Of a stretch of 64,000 nucleotides of DNA, positions 1 to 12,400 are shown in pieces (positions within the stretch are counted from its first letter, which is position 1; each line of letters starts with the position of its first letter). The notes under the pieces were generated by a model. The model did not search any database. It worked only from the letters and a program-made list of their open reading frames with translations, and was not told where the DNA came from. The position numbers were made by a program, and so were the translations under genes. This DNA comes from Castor canadensis (taxonomy: Eukaryota > Chordata > Mammalia > Rodentia > Castoridae), in assembly GCF_047511655.1 (NCBI RefSeq), contig NC_133390.1:127525583-127589582 (forward strand), read 5' to 3'.

Positions 1-3000
1 ATGAACAGAAGCTTTTTAGTTTTATGAGGTCCCATTTATCTATGCTATCTCTTAGTTGCTGTGCTGCTGGGGTTTCATTGAGAAAGTTCTTACCTATACC
101 TACTAACTCCAGAGTATTTCCTACTCTTTCTTGTATCAACTTTAGAGTTTGGGGTCTGATATTAAGATCCTTGATCCATTTTGAGTTAATCTTGGCATAG
201 GGTGATATACATGGATCTAGTTTCAGTTTTTTGCAGACTGCTAACCAGTTTTCCCAGCAGTTTTTGTTGAAGAGGCTGCTATTTCTCCATCGTATATTTT
301 TAGCTCCTTTGTCAAAGATAAGTTGCTCATAGTTGTGTGGCTTCATATCTGGGTACTCTATTCTGTTCCACTGGTCTTCATGTCTGTTTTTGTGCCAGTA
401 CCATGCTGTTTTTATTGTTATTGGTTTGTAATATAGTTTGAAGTCAGGTATTGTGATACCTCCAGCATTGTTCTTTTGACTGAGTATTGCCTTGGCTATT
501 CGTGGCCTCTTGTGTTTCCATATAAATTTAACAGTAGATTTTTCAATCTCTTTAATGAATGTCATTGGAATTTTGATGGGAATTGCATTAAACATGTAGA
601 TTACTTTGGGGAGTATCGACATTTTTACTATGTTGATTCTACCAATCCATGAGCATGGGAGATCTCTCCACTTTCTATAGTCTTCCTCAATCTCTTTCTT
701 CAGAAGTGTATAGTTTTCCTTGTAGAGGTCTTTCACATCTTTTGTTAGGTTTACACCTAGGTATTTGATTTTGTTTGAGGCTATTGTAAATGGAATTGTT
801 TTCATACATTCTTTTTCCGTTTGCTCATTGTTAGTGTATAGAAATGCTAATGATTTTTCTATGTTGATTTTATATCCTGCTACCTTGCTATAGCTATTGA
901 TGATGTCTAGAAGCTTCTGAGTAGAGTTTTTTGGGTCTTTAAGGTATAGGATCATGTCATCTGCAAATAGGGATATTTTGACAGTTTCTTTACCTATTTG
1001 TATTCCTTTTATTCCTTCTTCTTGCCTAATTGCTCTGGCTAGGAATTCCAGTACTATGTTGAATAGGAGTGGAGATAGTGGGCATCCTTGTCTGGTTCCT
1101 GATTTTAGAGGGAATGGTTTTAATTTTTCTCCGTTAAGTATAATGCTGGCTGTAGGTTTGTCATATACAGCTTTTATAATGTTGAGGAACTTTCCTTCTA
1201 TTCCTAGTTTTCTTAGAGCTTTTATCATGAAATGATGTTGGATCTTATCAAAGGCTTTTTCTGCATCTATTGAGATGATCAAGTGGTTTTTGTCTTTGCT
1301 TCTGTTAATGTGGTTTATTATGTTTATTGATTTTCATATGTTGAACCACCCCTGCATCCCTGGGATGAAGCCTACCTGGTCGTGGTGAATAATCTTTTTG
1401 ATGTGTTGCTGAATTCGATTTGCCATTATTTTGGTGAGAATTTTTGCATCAGTGTTCATTAAGGAGATTGGCCTATAGTTCTCCTTTTTGGAGGTGTCTT
1501 TGCCTGGTTTTGGGATAAGTGTAATACTGGCTTCATAAAATGTGTTTGGCAGTTTTCCTTCCCTTTCTATTTCATGGAACAGTTTAAGGAGGGTTGGTAT
1601 CAGTTCTTCTTTAAAGGTCTGATAGAATTCAGCAGTGAATCCATCAGGTCCTGGACTTTTCTTTTTGGGGAGACTCTTGATTGCTGCTTCAATTTCATTT
1701 TGTGTTATAGGTCTATTCAGGTGATTAATTTCCTTTTGGTTCAGTTTTGGATGATCATATATGTCTAGAAATCTGTCCATTTCTTTAAGATTTTCAAATT
1801 TATTTGAATATAGGTTCTCAAAGTAGTCTCTGATGATTTCCTGGACTTCCATGGTGTTTGTTGTTATCTCCCCTTTTGTATTCCTAATTCTACTAATTTG
1901 GGTTTTTTTTTCTCCTCATTTTAGTCAGGTTTGCCAGGGGTCTATCGATCTTGTTTATTTTTTCAAAGAACCAACTTTTTGTTTCATTAATTCTTTGTAT
2001 GGTTTTTTTGGTTTCCATTTCGTTGATTTCAGCTCTTATTTTTATTATTTCTCTCCTTCTATTTGTTTTGGGATTTGCTTGTTCTTGTTTTTCTAGGAGT
2101 TTGAGATGTATCATTAGGTCATTGATTTGGGATCTTTCAATCTTTTTAATATATGCACTCATGGCTATAAACTTTCCTCTCAAGACTGCCTTAGCTGTGT
2201 CCCATAGGTTCCGGTAGGTTGTGTTTTCATTTTCATTGACTTCCAGGAACTTTTTAATTTCCTCTTTTATTGCATCAATGATCCATTCTTCATTAAGTAA
2301 TGAGTTATTTAGTTTCCAGCTGTTTGCATGTTTTTTGTCTTTACTTTTGTTGTTGAGTTCTACTTTTACTGCATTGTGGTCAGATAGTATGCACGGTATT
2401 ATTTCTATTTTCTTATATTTGCTGAGGCTTGCTTTGTGCCCTAGGATATGATCTATTTTGGTGAAGGTTCCATGGGCTGCTGAGAAGAATGTATATTGTG
2501 TAGAGGTTGGATGAAATGTTCTGTAGACATCTACTAGGTCCACTTGATCTATTGCATATTTTAGATCTTGGATTTCTTTATTGAGTTTTTGTTTGGATGA
2601 CCTATCTATTGATGATAATGGAGTGGTAAAGTCTCCCACAACCACTGTGTTGGCGTTTATATATGCTTTTAGGTCTTTCAGGTATGTTTGATGAAATTGG
2701 GTGCGTTGACATTGGGTGCATACAGATTGATGATTATTATTTCCTTTTGGTCTGTTTCCCTTTTTATTAGTATGAAATGTCCTTCTTTATCTCGTTTGAT
2801 CAATGTAGGTTTGAAGTCTACTTTGTCAGAGATAAGTATTGCTACTCCTGCTTGTTTTTGGGGGCCATTGGCTTGGTAAATCTTCTTCCAGCGTTTCATC
2901 CTAAGCATATGCTTATTTCTGTCAGTGAGATGAGTCTCCTGTAAGCAAAAAATTGTTGGATCTTCTTTTTTAATCCATTTTGTCAAACAGTGTCTTTTGA

Positions 3001-3064
3001 TGGGTGAATTAAGTCCATTAACATTAAGCGTTAGTACTGATAGGTATGTGGTGATTCCTGCCAT
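1..3064 (-). pseudogene. L1 ORF2 (endonuclease-reverse transcriptase), disrupted, incomplete at window edge
   Basis: ORF2 would start at 3,064 (MAGITTYLSVLTLNVNGLNS), 50 bases after ORF1. The endonuclease region shows LQETHL and the GDF and SDHNAV blocks. The reverse transcriptase shows [25 protein letters not shown] and the catalytic FADD at 956-967. Three lesions are visible. The frame shifts near 2,680. A second shift lies at the nine-base A run (T on plus, 1,903-1,911), where eight would keep frame. A TGA falls at 1,334-1,336 just after GMQGWFNI, where L1s usually have an arginine codon, so it looks like CpG decay. The copy should not make functional ORF2p. Confidence 0.92.
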
Positions 3065-3114
3065 TTAGTTATCTTAGTTGTTTGAAGGTTTGATTGTGTG
3101 TACCTAACTTGATG

Positions 3115-4317
3115 TTACTCTCTACTGTCCTGCTTTTTCTTATCCTGTGGTTTGGTGCTGCCTGCCTTTTCATGGTTAAGTTGGGTGTCACTTTCTGTGT
3201 GCAGGATCCCTTGCAGAATCTTTTGTAATGGTGGCTTTGTGGTCACATATTGTTTTAGTTTCTGCTTATCATGGAAGACTTTTATTGCTCCATCTATTTT
3301 GAATGATAGCTTTGCTGGGTAGAGTATCCTGGGGTTGAAGTTATTTTCATTCAGTGCCCGGAAGATCTCACCCCACGCTCTTCTTGCTTTTAATGTTTCT
3401 GTTGAGAAGTCTGCTGTGATTTTGATGGGTTTACCTTTGTATGTTACTTGTTTTTTCTCTCTTACAGCCTTCAATATTCTTTCCTTAGTTTCTGAACTTG
3501 TTGTTTTAATGATGATATGTCGTGGAGTAGTTCTATTTTGATCTGGTCTGTTTGGTGTCCTGGAGGCCTCTTGCATTTGTATGGGAATATCTTTCTCTAG
3601 ATTTGGGAAATTTTCCATTATTATTTTGTTGAATATATTACGCATTCCCTTTGCTTGCACCTCTTCTCCTTCTTCGATGCCCATGATTCTCAAGTTTGGT
3701 CTTTTGATGGAGTCGGTGAGTTCTTGCATTTTCTTTTCACAGGTCTTGAGTTGTTTAATTAATAGTTCTTCGGTTTTTCCTTTAATTACCATTTCATCTT
3801 CAAGTTCTGAGATTCTGTCTTCTGTTTGTTCTATTCTGCTGGATTGGCCTTCCGTTTTGTTTTGCAGTTCTGTTTCGTTCTTTTTTCTGAGGTTTTCCAT
3901 ATCCTGGCAGTTTTCTTCTTTATTGTTGTCTATTTTTGTCCTGAGTTCATTTATCCATTTATTCATTGTGTTCTCTCTTTCACTTTGGTGTTTATACAGT
4001 GCTTCTATGGTTTCCTTTATTTCTTCTTTTGCTTTTTCAAATTCTCTATTTTTATTGTCTTGGAATTTCTTGAGTGTCCCCTGTACATTTTGGTTGACCC
4101 TATCCAATATCATCTCTATAAAATTCTCATTGAGTACTTGTAGTATGTCTTCTTTTAAATTATTCTTGTGGGCTTCATTGGGTCCTTTGGCATAGTTTAT
4201 CTTCATTTTGTTGGAGTCTGGATCTGAGTTTCTGTTCTCTTCATTCCCCTCTGGTTCCTGTACTAATTTTTTGCTGTGGGGAAACTGGTTTCCCTGTTTT
4301 TTCTGTCTTCCCGTCAT
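3115..4317 (-). CDS. L1 ORF1 protein (intact, 400 aa)
   Basis: ORF1p is the RNA-binding nucleic-acid chaperone of the L1 ribonucleoprotein. The start ATG at 4,317-4,315 (MTGRQKKQGN) is preferred because the open frame upstream reads UTR and is hydrophobic. A basic, polar head (about 1-50) is followed by a heptad-rich coiled coil (about 52-205). Next comes the RRM, opening at NLRIMGIEEGEE (about 208-219), and a C-terminal domain with the ARRAWGEIFRAL and NNFNPRILYPAKLSFK blocks (about 311-340). A short lysine-rich tail ends at residue 400. No stop or frameshift interrupts it, unlike ORF2. It is longer than the roughly 340-aa human protein, mainly through the coiled coil and tail. Confidence 0.93.
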   Translation of the reverse strand: MTGRQKKQGNQFPHSKKLVQEPEGNEENRNSDPDSNKMKINYAKGPNEAHKNNLKEDILQVLNENFIEMILDRVNQNVQGTLKKFQDNKNREFEKAKEEIKETIEALYKHQSERENTMNKWINELRTKIDNNKEENCQDMENLRKKNETELQNKTEGQSSRIEQTEDRISELEDEMVIKGKTEELLIKQLKTCEKKMQELTDSIKRPNLRIMGIEEGEEVQAKGMRNIFNKIIMENFPNLEKDIPIQMQEASRTPNRPDQNRTTPRHIIIKTTSSETKERILKAVREKKQVTYKGKPIKITADFSTETLKARRAWGEIFRALNENNFNPRILYPAKLSFKIDGAIKVFHDKQKLKQYVTTKPPLQKILQGILHTESDTQLNHEKAGSTKPQDKKKQDSRE

Positions 4318-5934
4318 TGTCCTTGGTGTTGTTACTGTCCTTGTACTGTGTGTAATTAAGTGTTTTCTAGCTTGTAATAATAACAATGGTAATATTGAGA
4401 ATGGAAGAGTGAGCTGAGATGGAAAGCAAGAAGTTAAAGAAAAGGGGAAAACAAATATACAGACAAGAGGGAGAAAGCAGAACAAGGTATCAGACAAGAG
4501 AGTTTCAAAGGTATAAACAGGGAGTGTTAGTGTACTAATCGACAGTAAGCTGAACAGACAATAGAGAGACAGAGAGAGGATTGAAAATCAAAGATAAAAA
4601 AATAAAAAATAAGTATATGAAAGTAATATCTCTATATAAAAATGAATTAAAATAAAATGGAAAATAGAAAATTAAAAAAAAAAAAAACCAAAAAACTTCC
4701 AAGTTTATATGCAATGCAATTTCAGTCTTAATAATTTGGATGTCCGTCTCAATCTCCAGTCCTGGAGTTGGTACCTCAGATGTTGTTCTGTAGTTGTCTC
4801 ATCAAAGGGGATGCATAAAGTAGAACAAAACTACACTCACAGACACACACACACACACACACACAAGAAAAAAAAAAAAAAGCCCCACCAAGTGTCCCCA
4901 GTTCAAATGCAATACAGTTTCAGTAAGTTTTTCGGCTTGCAGGTGTAATTCGGTTGTTCTCTCATCAAAGGTAGGGAGAAAAAGAAAAAAAAGCATCTGG
5001 AGACAGTTCTGGGAGTGGTATCTGCAACTGTGGCTTGCCTGCCTGCTGCTCTCCGCCTGTAGCTGGCGGCGTTATTTATGCAGATCTCTGGGGTGAGCTA
5101 GCACTCACCTGGTCCCACAGGCTTTGTTTGCTCAGAGTTCTCCTGTGCGGGAGCCTCTGCTACAGGCTTTCCCCTTTCCAAGCACTGGGAAAGGTGACAC
5201 TGCCCCACGTTGTCAGGCCTGCGTGTTTATTTACAGTTCATGTGGGAGGTGGGTCTTCCCCCCTCCTCTGAAGTTTTCCTCCCACTGCCACTTTCAGCAG
5301 CTTTCCTGCTCCTGCTTACTGGGCGGTGCTGCTGCTCCTGCCGGCTGCCATGTTTGTTTACAGTTCACATGGGAAGTGGGTCTTCCTTCCTCTCCTGTGG
5401 TTTTCCTCCCTCCGCCACTCTCACAAGCTTCCCGGCTCCTGGTTGCTGGGTGCGCGCCCCGCTTCCCCCAGAGGCTCTCCGGCCTGCCGGGCTTGTTTAT
5501 TTACAGTCCCGGGAAGGATTCCCTTCCCCCAATCTTCAGCGCTCAGGGCGCCCCACCCTCTTTCCAGCGTGTCTTAATTGTTCTTATTGCTTATTACTCA
5601 GTTTCTCTTTTTTTCTGGGTGGAGGTCAGTCTGTCCAGGGGGCTATGCTGCTCTGGCCCAGGCTTGTCTGTGGGGGTACCGCGGTACCGTGAAGCTCACC
5701 TGGTCCGCGTCTTCCCAAGCCGTATGGGCGCCGGCCACTGGCGGCCCCGGGGGCCCTCCTCGTTTCTCCATTTAACGTGAAGTGGAGATTCTCTGCACTG
5801 GCTGGAGGTGTGGAGGGGTCAAAGTTATGCCTTTTCTCGGTGATTATGCCTGCAAAGTGTGTCTCCAGCGTCTCTCCAAGATTTCACTATAGGAGGGTCG
5901 CTTTCTGCTTCCTACCTCTAGCTGCCATTTTTAA
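4318..5934 (-). promoter_or_regulatory. L1 5' UTR / internal promoter region
   Basis: This sequence is upstream of ORF1 on the minus strand. The distal half (about 5,035-5,770) is the only clearly CpG-rich, GC-rich block in the window. It contains diverged tandem units whose plus-strand starts are near 5,224, 5,351 and 5,493 and share a TGTTTRTTTACAGT core. The proximal half is A/T-rich with a (CA)n run at about 4,843-4,864 and an A-run just after it. L1 5' UTRs carry the sense promoter, and many also have antisense promoter activity. Activity here is inferred, not shown. Confidence 0.75.
5224..5555 (-). repeat. Diverged tandem monomers inside L1 5' UTR
   Basis: Two long units and one partial unit repeat the same order of motifs on the plus strand. 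Each begins TGTTTRTTTACAGT, the two long units then share RTGGGARGTGGGTCTTCC, a TTTTCCTCCC block and a pyrimidine-rich GCTCCTG stretch. Spacings of about 127 and 142 bp show the units have diverged. The arrangement recalls mouse L1 promoter monomers, but I cannot tell whether it is homologous. Confidence 0.7.
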
Positions 5935-5937
5935 TTC

Positions 5938-7689
<1,752 letters not shown>

Positions 7690-7743
7690 GGAGAGGTGGT
7701 GGAATATGTGGATGACCTCTTGGAACTAGAGGAGACCGCCTAG
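7690..7743 (+). CDS. CRTAP: CRTAP terminal coding exon with stop codon
   Basis: Seventeen codons and a TAG give GEVVEYVDDLLELEETA, the acidic C-terminus of CRTAP. The acceptor is CTCTTACAG. The protein ends without a KDEL-type signal. For the family it is known that retention in the endoplasmic reticulum depends on its partner P3H1, which carries KDEL. The last residue is Ala where I remember Ser in human. The 3' UTR begins at 7,744. Confidence 0.97.
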   Translation, partial: GEVVEYVDDLLELEETA

Positions 7744-7900
7744 TTCACAGGAACCCGAGACTTCCCTCAGTGTTCAGGAAACAGATTCTTCGTCTTCCTT
7801 TTCCCAGTAGCCCAGGCTGTGGATACCTCAAGGCCTTCCCTTTATGAAGTGAAAGGGAAGCCCCCATGTCTCTCACTACACGTAACCGGGGCGAGCCTGC

Positions 7901-8082
7901 CTTCCCTGTGTTCACGCCCATCTTCCCATCTTCTCATCTGTCTTCCTATGGTGACACCCATCTTCCTGTCTTCACCCCTGTCTTTCCCATGTTCACACCC
8001 ACCTTCCTGTCTTCACGTCCATCTTTCTCATGTTCATAGCTATCTTCCCATCTGTCTTCCCTTGTTCACATCTTTCTCTCCA
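7901..8082 (+). repeat. 20-bp minisatellite in CRTAP 3' UTR
   Basis: About nine imperfect head-to-tail copies of a pyrimidine-rich unit near CTTCCTGTGTTCACACCCAT begin roughly 160 bases after the stop codon. Unit length varies by a base or two and one unit is shortened. Confidence 0.85.
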
Positions 8083-8514
8083 CGGTTAAATGTGTCTTTC
8101 TTACCTTTTTGGTTGGAAGAACAGTCTTTCATGGTTTGTGTTCCCCCGCCCAGAAAATCAGTATTATTTTTTAAATAAGAAAAATCCTCCTAAAAGTTGG
8201 TAATTATGAAAACCTCCTTGGGTCTTTCTGCTTGTATAGATTGTAGTCTTCTTTCTCTAAGCCAGGAAAGATGGCTGAAGACAAAGAGTCAACTTCTTCA
8301 AGCTTCATAATGGTCTTCACTGGGTCTGAACTGTATCACTTCTTGTACCATTTAAACACAGGTTGGGTAGATGTGTAGAATACAAAAATATGGCTTTTGC
8401 CCAACACCTTTGAATCTTCAAAATCTTGCAAGCATTGGCCAATCTCATTTGAGGACTATGCTCAGTTATGTCTCAAAGTTGAAAATGGAAGAAAGCCAGG
8501 GGAATTTCTTTCAG

Positions 8515-9040
8515 TGAATGTGTGTTCAGTACCTGCTGTATGCTAGGCATTGCCTTGGACACTAGAGATACTGCACAGAATAACAGGGAAAAAAAATCCT
8601 TTTCTTAGGGAAGAGAAAGACAATAAATTCACAGGGATAAATACATACGGGCTATCAGATATTGATGATTGCTGTGGAGAAAAGTAAAATGGAACAGGGG
8701 AGTAGACTGAGGTTAAGGCTGCAGCAAGGTCAGGGTAACTCCCTGAGGAGGTGACATTAGAGCAGAGGCCTTAGGGCAGTGGGTCTCAAGAGTAAAGCAT
8801 TTAGACTGAGGGAAGAGCGGGGCATGTAGTGCCTGGAGGGAACTTGGTTTTACCATCAGGAAACCACAGGGAGGCCAAGCAGAGGCACAGGCAAGGGAAG
8901 GATAGAAGGAGAGAAGGCTAGATAGGTATGTGGGTGGGAGCTAAGGACAGATGGCTAGGCCTTGACAGTCCCTGTAAGGCCTTTGTTTTATACTGAATCA
9001 GGTGGGAGACATTGGAAAGTTTGAGCAGAGGACTGTTGAG
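8515..9040 (+). repeat. Ancient mammal-wide interspersed repeat, family not resolved
   Basis: Landmarks in order are TGCTAGGCATTGCCTTGGAC, ACAATAAATTCACAGG, AGGAGGTGACATTAGAGCAG, CAGGCAAGGGAAGG and AAGTTTGAGCAGAGGAC. I recognise this order from a widespread old mammalian repeat but cannot name the family safely. Confidence 0.6.
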
Positions 9041-12000
9041 TAAATTTGCCAAGGGTCACTCCAGCTGCCATATTGTGGAAAACCTGAGAGTGGGAAGGGG
9101 TGGAAACTACTGTAGGATTTCAGGCTTGGATCTGGCTCCAAGCAAGGATGGGACAGAGATTTGGCACAGAGCCCACAGTCTGAGGTTGGGATGGAAGGCT
9201 CAGGCCACAAGTAGAAATGGAGACCATGCTGAGGGCAGGGCCAGAGCGGGGCCTGAGATAGGGATTGGGTGTATGTGGTTTATTATGGAGCACTCTCAGG
9301 AGACACTGTGACTGCCTCTCTCTGGCAGTTATTGGCTATGGGAAGTCCCCTGAGGCTGAGGCAACCTTTGAAGGCCAGTGGCTTTCGTTGTGGGTAATTC
9401 TCTAGAAAAGGAGTTGTGGGTCATCAGTCGCCAGCATGCTCAGTGAGGTCCTGGGTTCGTTGTGAGGGACTGGGAGGTTACTAGGGTGCATGGGGCCACG
9501 TTAAAGGCATACATATATCAAGAAGCTACCAAAAGGAGCCAAGAACAGAGACCAGGGCTCTCTGGGAAATCAGAAATCAGCCAGAGATGAGAGCCACCTT
9601 TGGGGTCATGGAAAACCATGAAGAGTATGGAGTTCTGGAAGCTGAGCTTGCTTTATTCAAACTTATCACTGTCCCCCCTCCCCAAATAAACCACTTGTCT
9701 AGTAGAGACCCTCCCAGGCAGAGGCAGGCACAGAATTTGGGACATAAGACTTTCCCACAGTGGCCTGCCTGGAAAAGAAGAAAGGTGGTTGTGTTTTGGT
9801 TGCTTTGGGTCTTTATTCCATGGTGAGTGACTGGGGAGTAGAAAGCCCACACATCTGGGCTTTTCCAAGCTTCCTTTTCTCCCCCAACACATTCTTCCAA
9901 CCTCTGGGAACTCAGGTGCCTCCTGTTTCCCTTCTCGCACTTTTGCTTCCTTTGTCCCCTTATCCCCTGGAGAGCATATCCTCTTTCACCTGCATGAATC
10001 CCCATGGCAGATTCTCCAAACAAGTCAACACAGCAACCTGCCACTTCTGCCTTTAGCCAAATTAGCCCATGGCAACAGTGCCTATACCCCCCAGGGGACT
10101 ATTTGGGCAAAGGCGTGAGTGTTATTGATGAATGCACTTGAGGCCTCAGCATCCTTGTATTCAGGTATCCTCCTGTCCAGTAACAAATCAGATTTTATGT
10201 GACTTCCTGGTGGAGGAACCTGCCCTTGCCCAGGGAAACACTGGATTATTTTTTTCCTTGCCCCACGCTCTACTCCTCTCCTTCCTTTTGAAGTTAATGG
10301 GGACATGGGCAGTACTATACAGTGGTGGGACCCCTACAAGCCAGTGCTGCTCCAGGATGTCCTAGTGTGTTCAGGCTGCCTGATCATCCTTGTCTTGCCT
10401 CAAGGCATCCTTCCCAACTGCCTGAGGAAGTGAAGTCGCCATCCTCACCGCCTGGGCTCGACAGAGCTATCCTCTGGTCCTTGTCCTCAGAGCCTGGTAG
10501 AGCTTTTTGTGGTTGGGGTTGAGTTGGGCCCCTGAAGCTGTGCCCCTTTGACTGGGGCTTGAAAGGCTTCTCCATTCCCACCCTAGCAATGTCCCCTGAG
10601 GAAAAGACCCTGATGACAGCCTGGTCAACACTGACAGCACTTTGCTTTGATTTAGGCTGTGAGCTGAGTCACTAAATATTTTTATTTCAAAGGAAACCAA
10701 TCAACCTTAAAAAAAAAAAAAAGTGGACTGGTTCTTCCAAACCTGTACCGTGAAATTCCAGTATGAGGCTGCACTCAACCACCTCAAGCAATCCTCCCTG
10801 TGTTTCTTGGAAGAGTCTAGAAGGTTTCTGGGTATTGAGACTTCATAGGCTCCACATTGGTTTGGCCTGTCTCTTGAAAAAAAACAAGCATGTTTGCAAG
10901 CTCTGTGGGAGTTTCCAGGGCACTCTGAGATGGCCCACTTGTCCTCTGCCCCACTGCATGGAGCCCACAAAACCCTGCTGGGTTTCCTCAGGCTGATCAC
11001 ATGGAGACCACCACCATGGCCACTTGGGCAATCCAGGAGGAAGGCACCCACTGTGAAGGGTCAAATGCCACCCCATCCCCACTTGCTAACTAATGTTTGG
11101 CCTTGACTTCTGGAGAAGTAAGGGGCTGAGAGAGGTTTGTATGTACATGTGTATTTAAGTGACTAACAGACTGAGAGGTAACACAGACCAACAGATTGAA
11201 CACGAGTAGCTTTCTGAGTTTGAGATGTTCTAATGGCTGCCATTAACCTGCTCTGCTTACCTCTGAAGTCCAGAAGGAGAACCAGTGGGCACGTTGACCA
11301 CAGAGGCCACGTTAGGAAGGAAATGTGTGCTCTCAGGAGTTCATTTTAAGAACACAAAAATTTTATTGAACCCAACTCAGTGGCGAACAGAAAATGATTT
11401 GTTAGATTGTCAGTGGGAAAGGGTTTTTTATGACTGCTGGCGGAATAAACAGTGTCCAGGTTCTGCCAACATTTATGGAAATAGTATTTTTAAGTTTCAA
11501 ATGTGAGCTGTAAACTAAAGCTACTTTAGTTTTTTTTTTTTTAAATCTCAATACTTAAACTGTGGGGAGAAGATGGATGGGTGCCAGAGAAAACATTCTC
11601 ATTTAATAGCGTTTGAACATGGAACTGCAACACAGTTTGTAGTGAGCCTCTGGGAAGAAACCACAACTAATCCTTCATCGCAGCTGTCTGAACTCTTGAT
11701 CATCTGCCATCCCCCAAACAGCTACTTCTTTTTTCTGGGGACTCCAGGCTTGAATGACCTAGTGTGGAGAGTTTAAACTATGTACAAGGAAGGGGGAGGA
11801 AGGAAACTTAAGTGAACCCCAGCCAACGGGTTTATGGGTTGGTCTTCCTGTGTTTGTGACCAGGAGCAAGACTGGTCTCCATGCTTATCCCTATGGCATG
11901 TCCCCGCAAGAGAAGACACCATGAAAGCCCCACTTCACCTTGACTGACCCACTTGTATTCTAGAAGTAAGAGCTGGGAGCACTGAGGTTGTAGATAGAAT

Positions 12001-12156
12001 GCTTTTCTCTCCAGGGCAGGTGCAGCAGCAGCCATATCTGGCACCTAAGTGTTGTCCACCATAAATATCTGACTTTGGTTGCTTGCTGAGTTGGCTCAAT
12101 ATTTTCTTGGAGCAGTAGGTACGATATCGGTGCCTCATTTTACAAGGAAAACAATG

Positions 12157-12400
12157 GGCACCGGGTGTGGTGGTGCACAGCTGTAATCCTAGCACTCGGG
12201 GCTGCTGCAGCAGGATTATGAGTTTGAGGCCAGCCTAGGCTACATAGTGAGACCCTATCTCAAAAAAAAAAAAAAAAAAAAAAAACACCAAACCACTAAA
12301 AAGTGACTGGGAGCGTGCCTGAAGTGGTAGAGCGCCTGCCTAGTAGCACAAGACCTTGAGTTCAAGCCCCAATATAGCAAAATAAACAAACAAGAATAGA
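12157..12400 (+). mobile_element. B1-like plus ID-like composite SINE
   Basis: A 7SL-like arm (GGTGGTGCACAGCTGTAATC to GTGAGACCCTATCTC) ends in an A-run of more than 20 bases. A tRNA-derived arm follows (GTGGTAGAGCGCCTGCCTAG to GAGTTCAAGCCCC) and ends in AATAAACAAACAAG. Both are in the same orientation. Confidence 0.9.

Larger units (their letters stand above)
1..5934 (-). mobile_element. Young L1 LINE, 5' part through most of ORF2 (3' end outside window)
   Basis: Read on the minus strand, this is a 5' UTR (about 4,318-5,934), ORF1 (3,115-4,317), a short spacer, and ORF2 from 3,064 to the window edge. The ORF2 end overlaps the 5'-truncated copy at 34,400-35,865. Over about 218 shared bases I count three mismatches, so both belong to one recently active subfamily. 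The outer 5' boundary is placed where CpG-rich UTR gives way to an old L1 relic near 5,935. The 3' tail and target-site duplication cannot be seen. It lies antisense in a CRTAP intron. Confidence 0.95.

Noticed and set aside
3581..4195. 204-codon plus-strand frame
   Set aside because: It is the antisense shadow of L1 ORF1 on the minus strand, which has domain support; the plus frame is low-complexity hydrophobic sequence.
5124..5780. 218-codon plus-strand frame in the L1 5' UTR
   Set aside because: It begins at TTG and has no ATG until near its end. Its length is explained by GC-rich DNA with few stop codons.
7901..8082. CRISPR-like array
   Set aside because: Units are directly adjacent, degenerate and without spacers, and the genome is mammalian; it is a minisatellite.
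9577..10044. 155-codon minus-strand frame
   Set aside because: It has no recognisable domain, competes with plus-strand frames over the same bases, and lies in the probable CRTAP 3' UTR.
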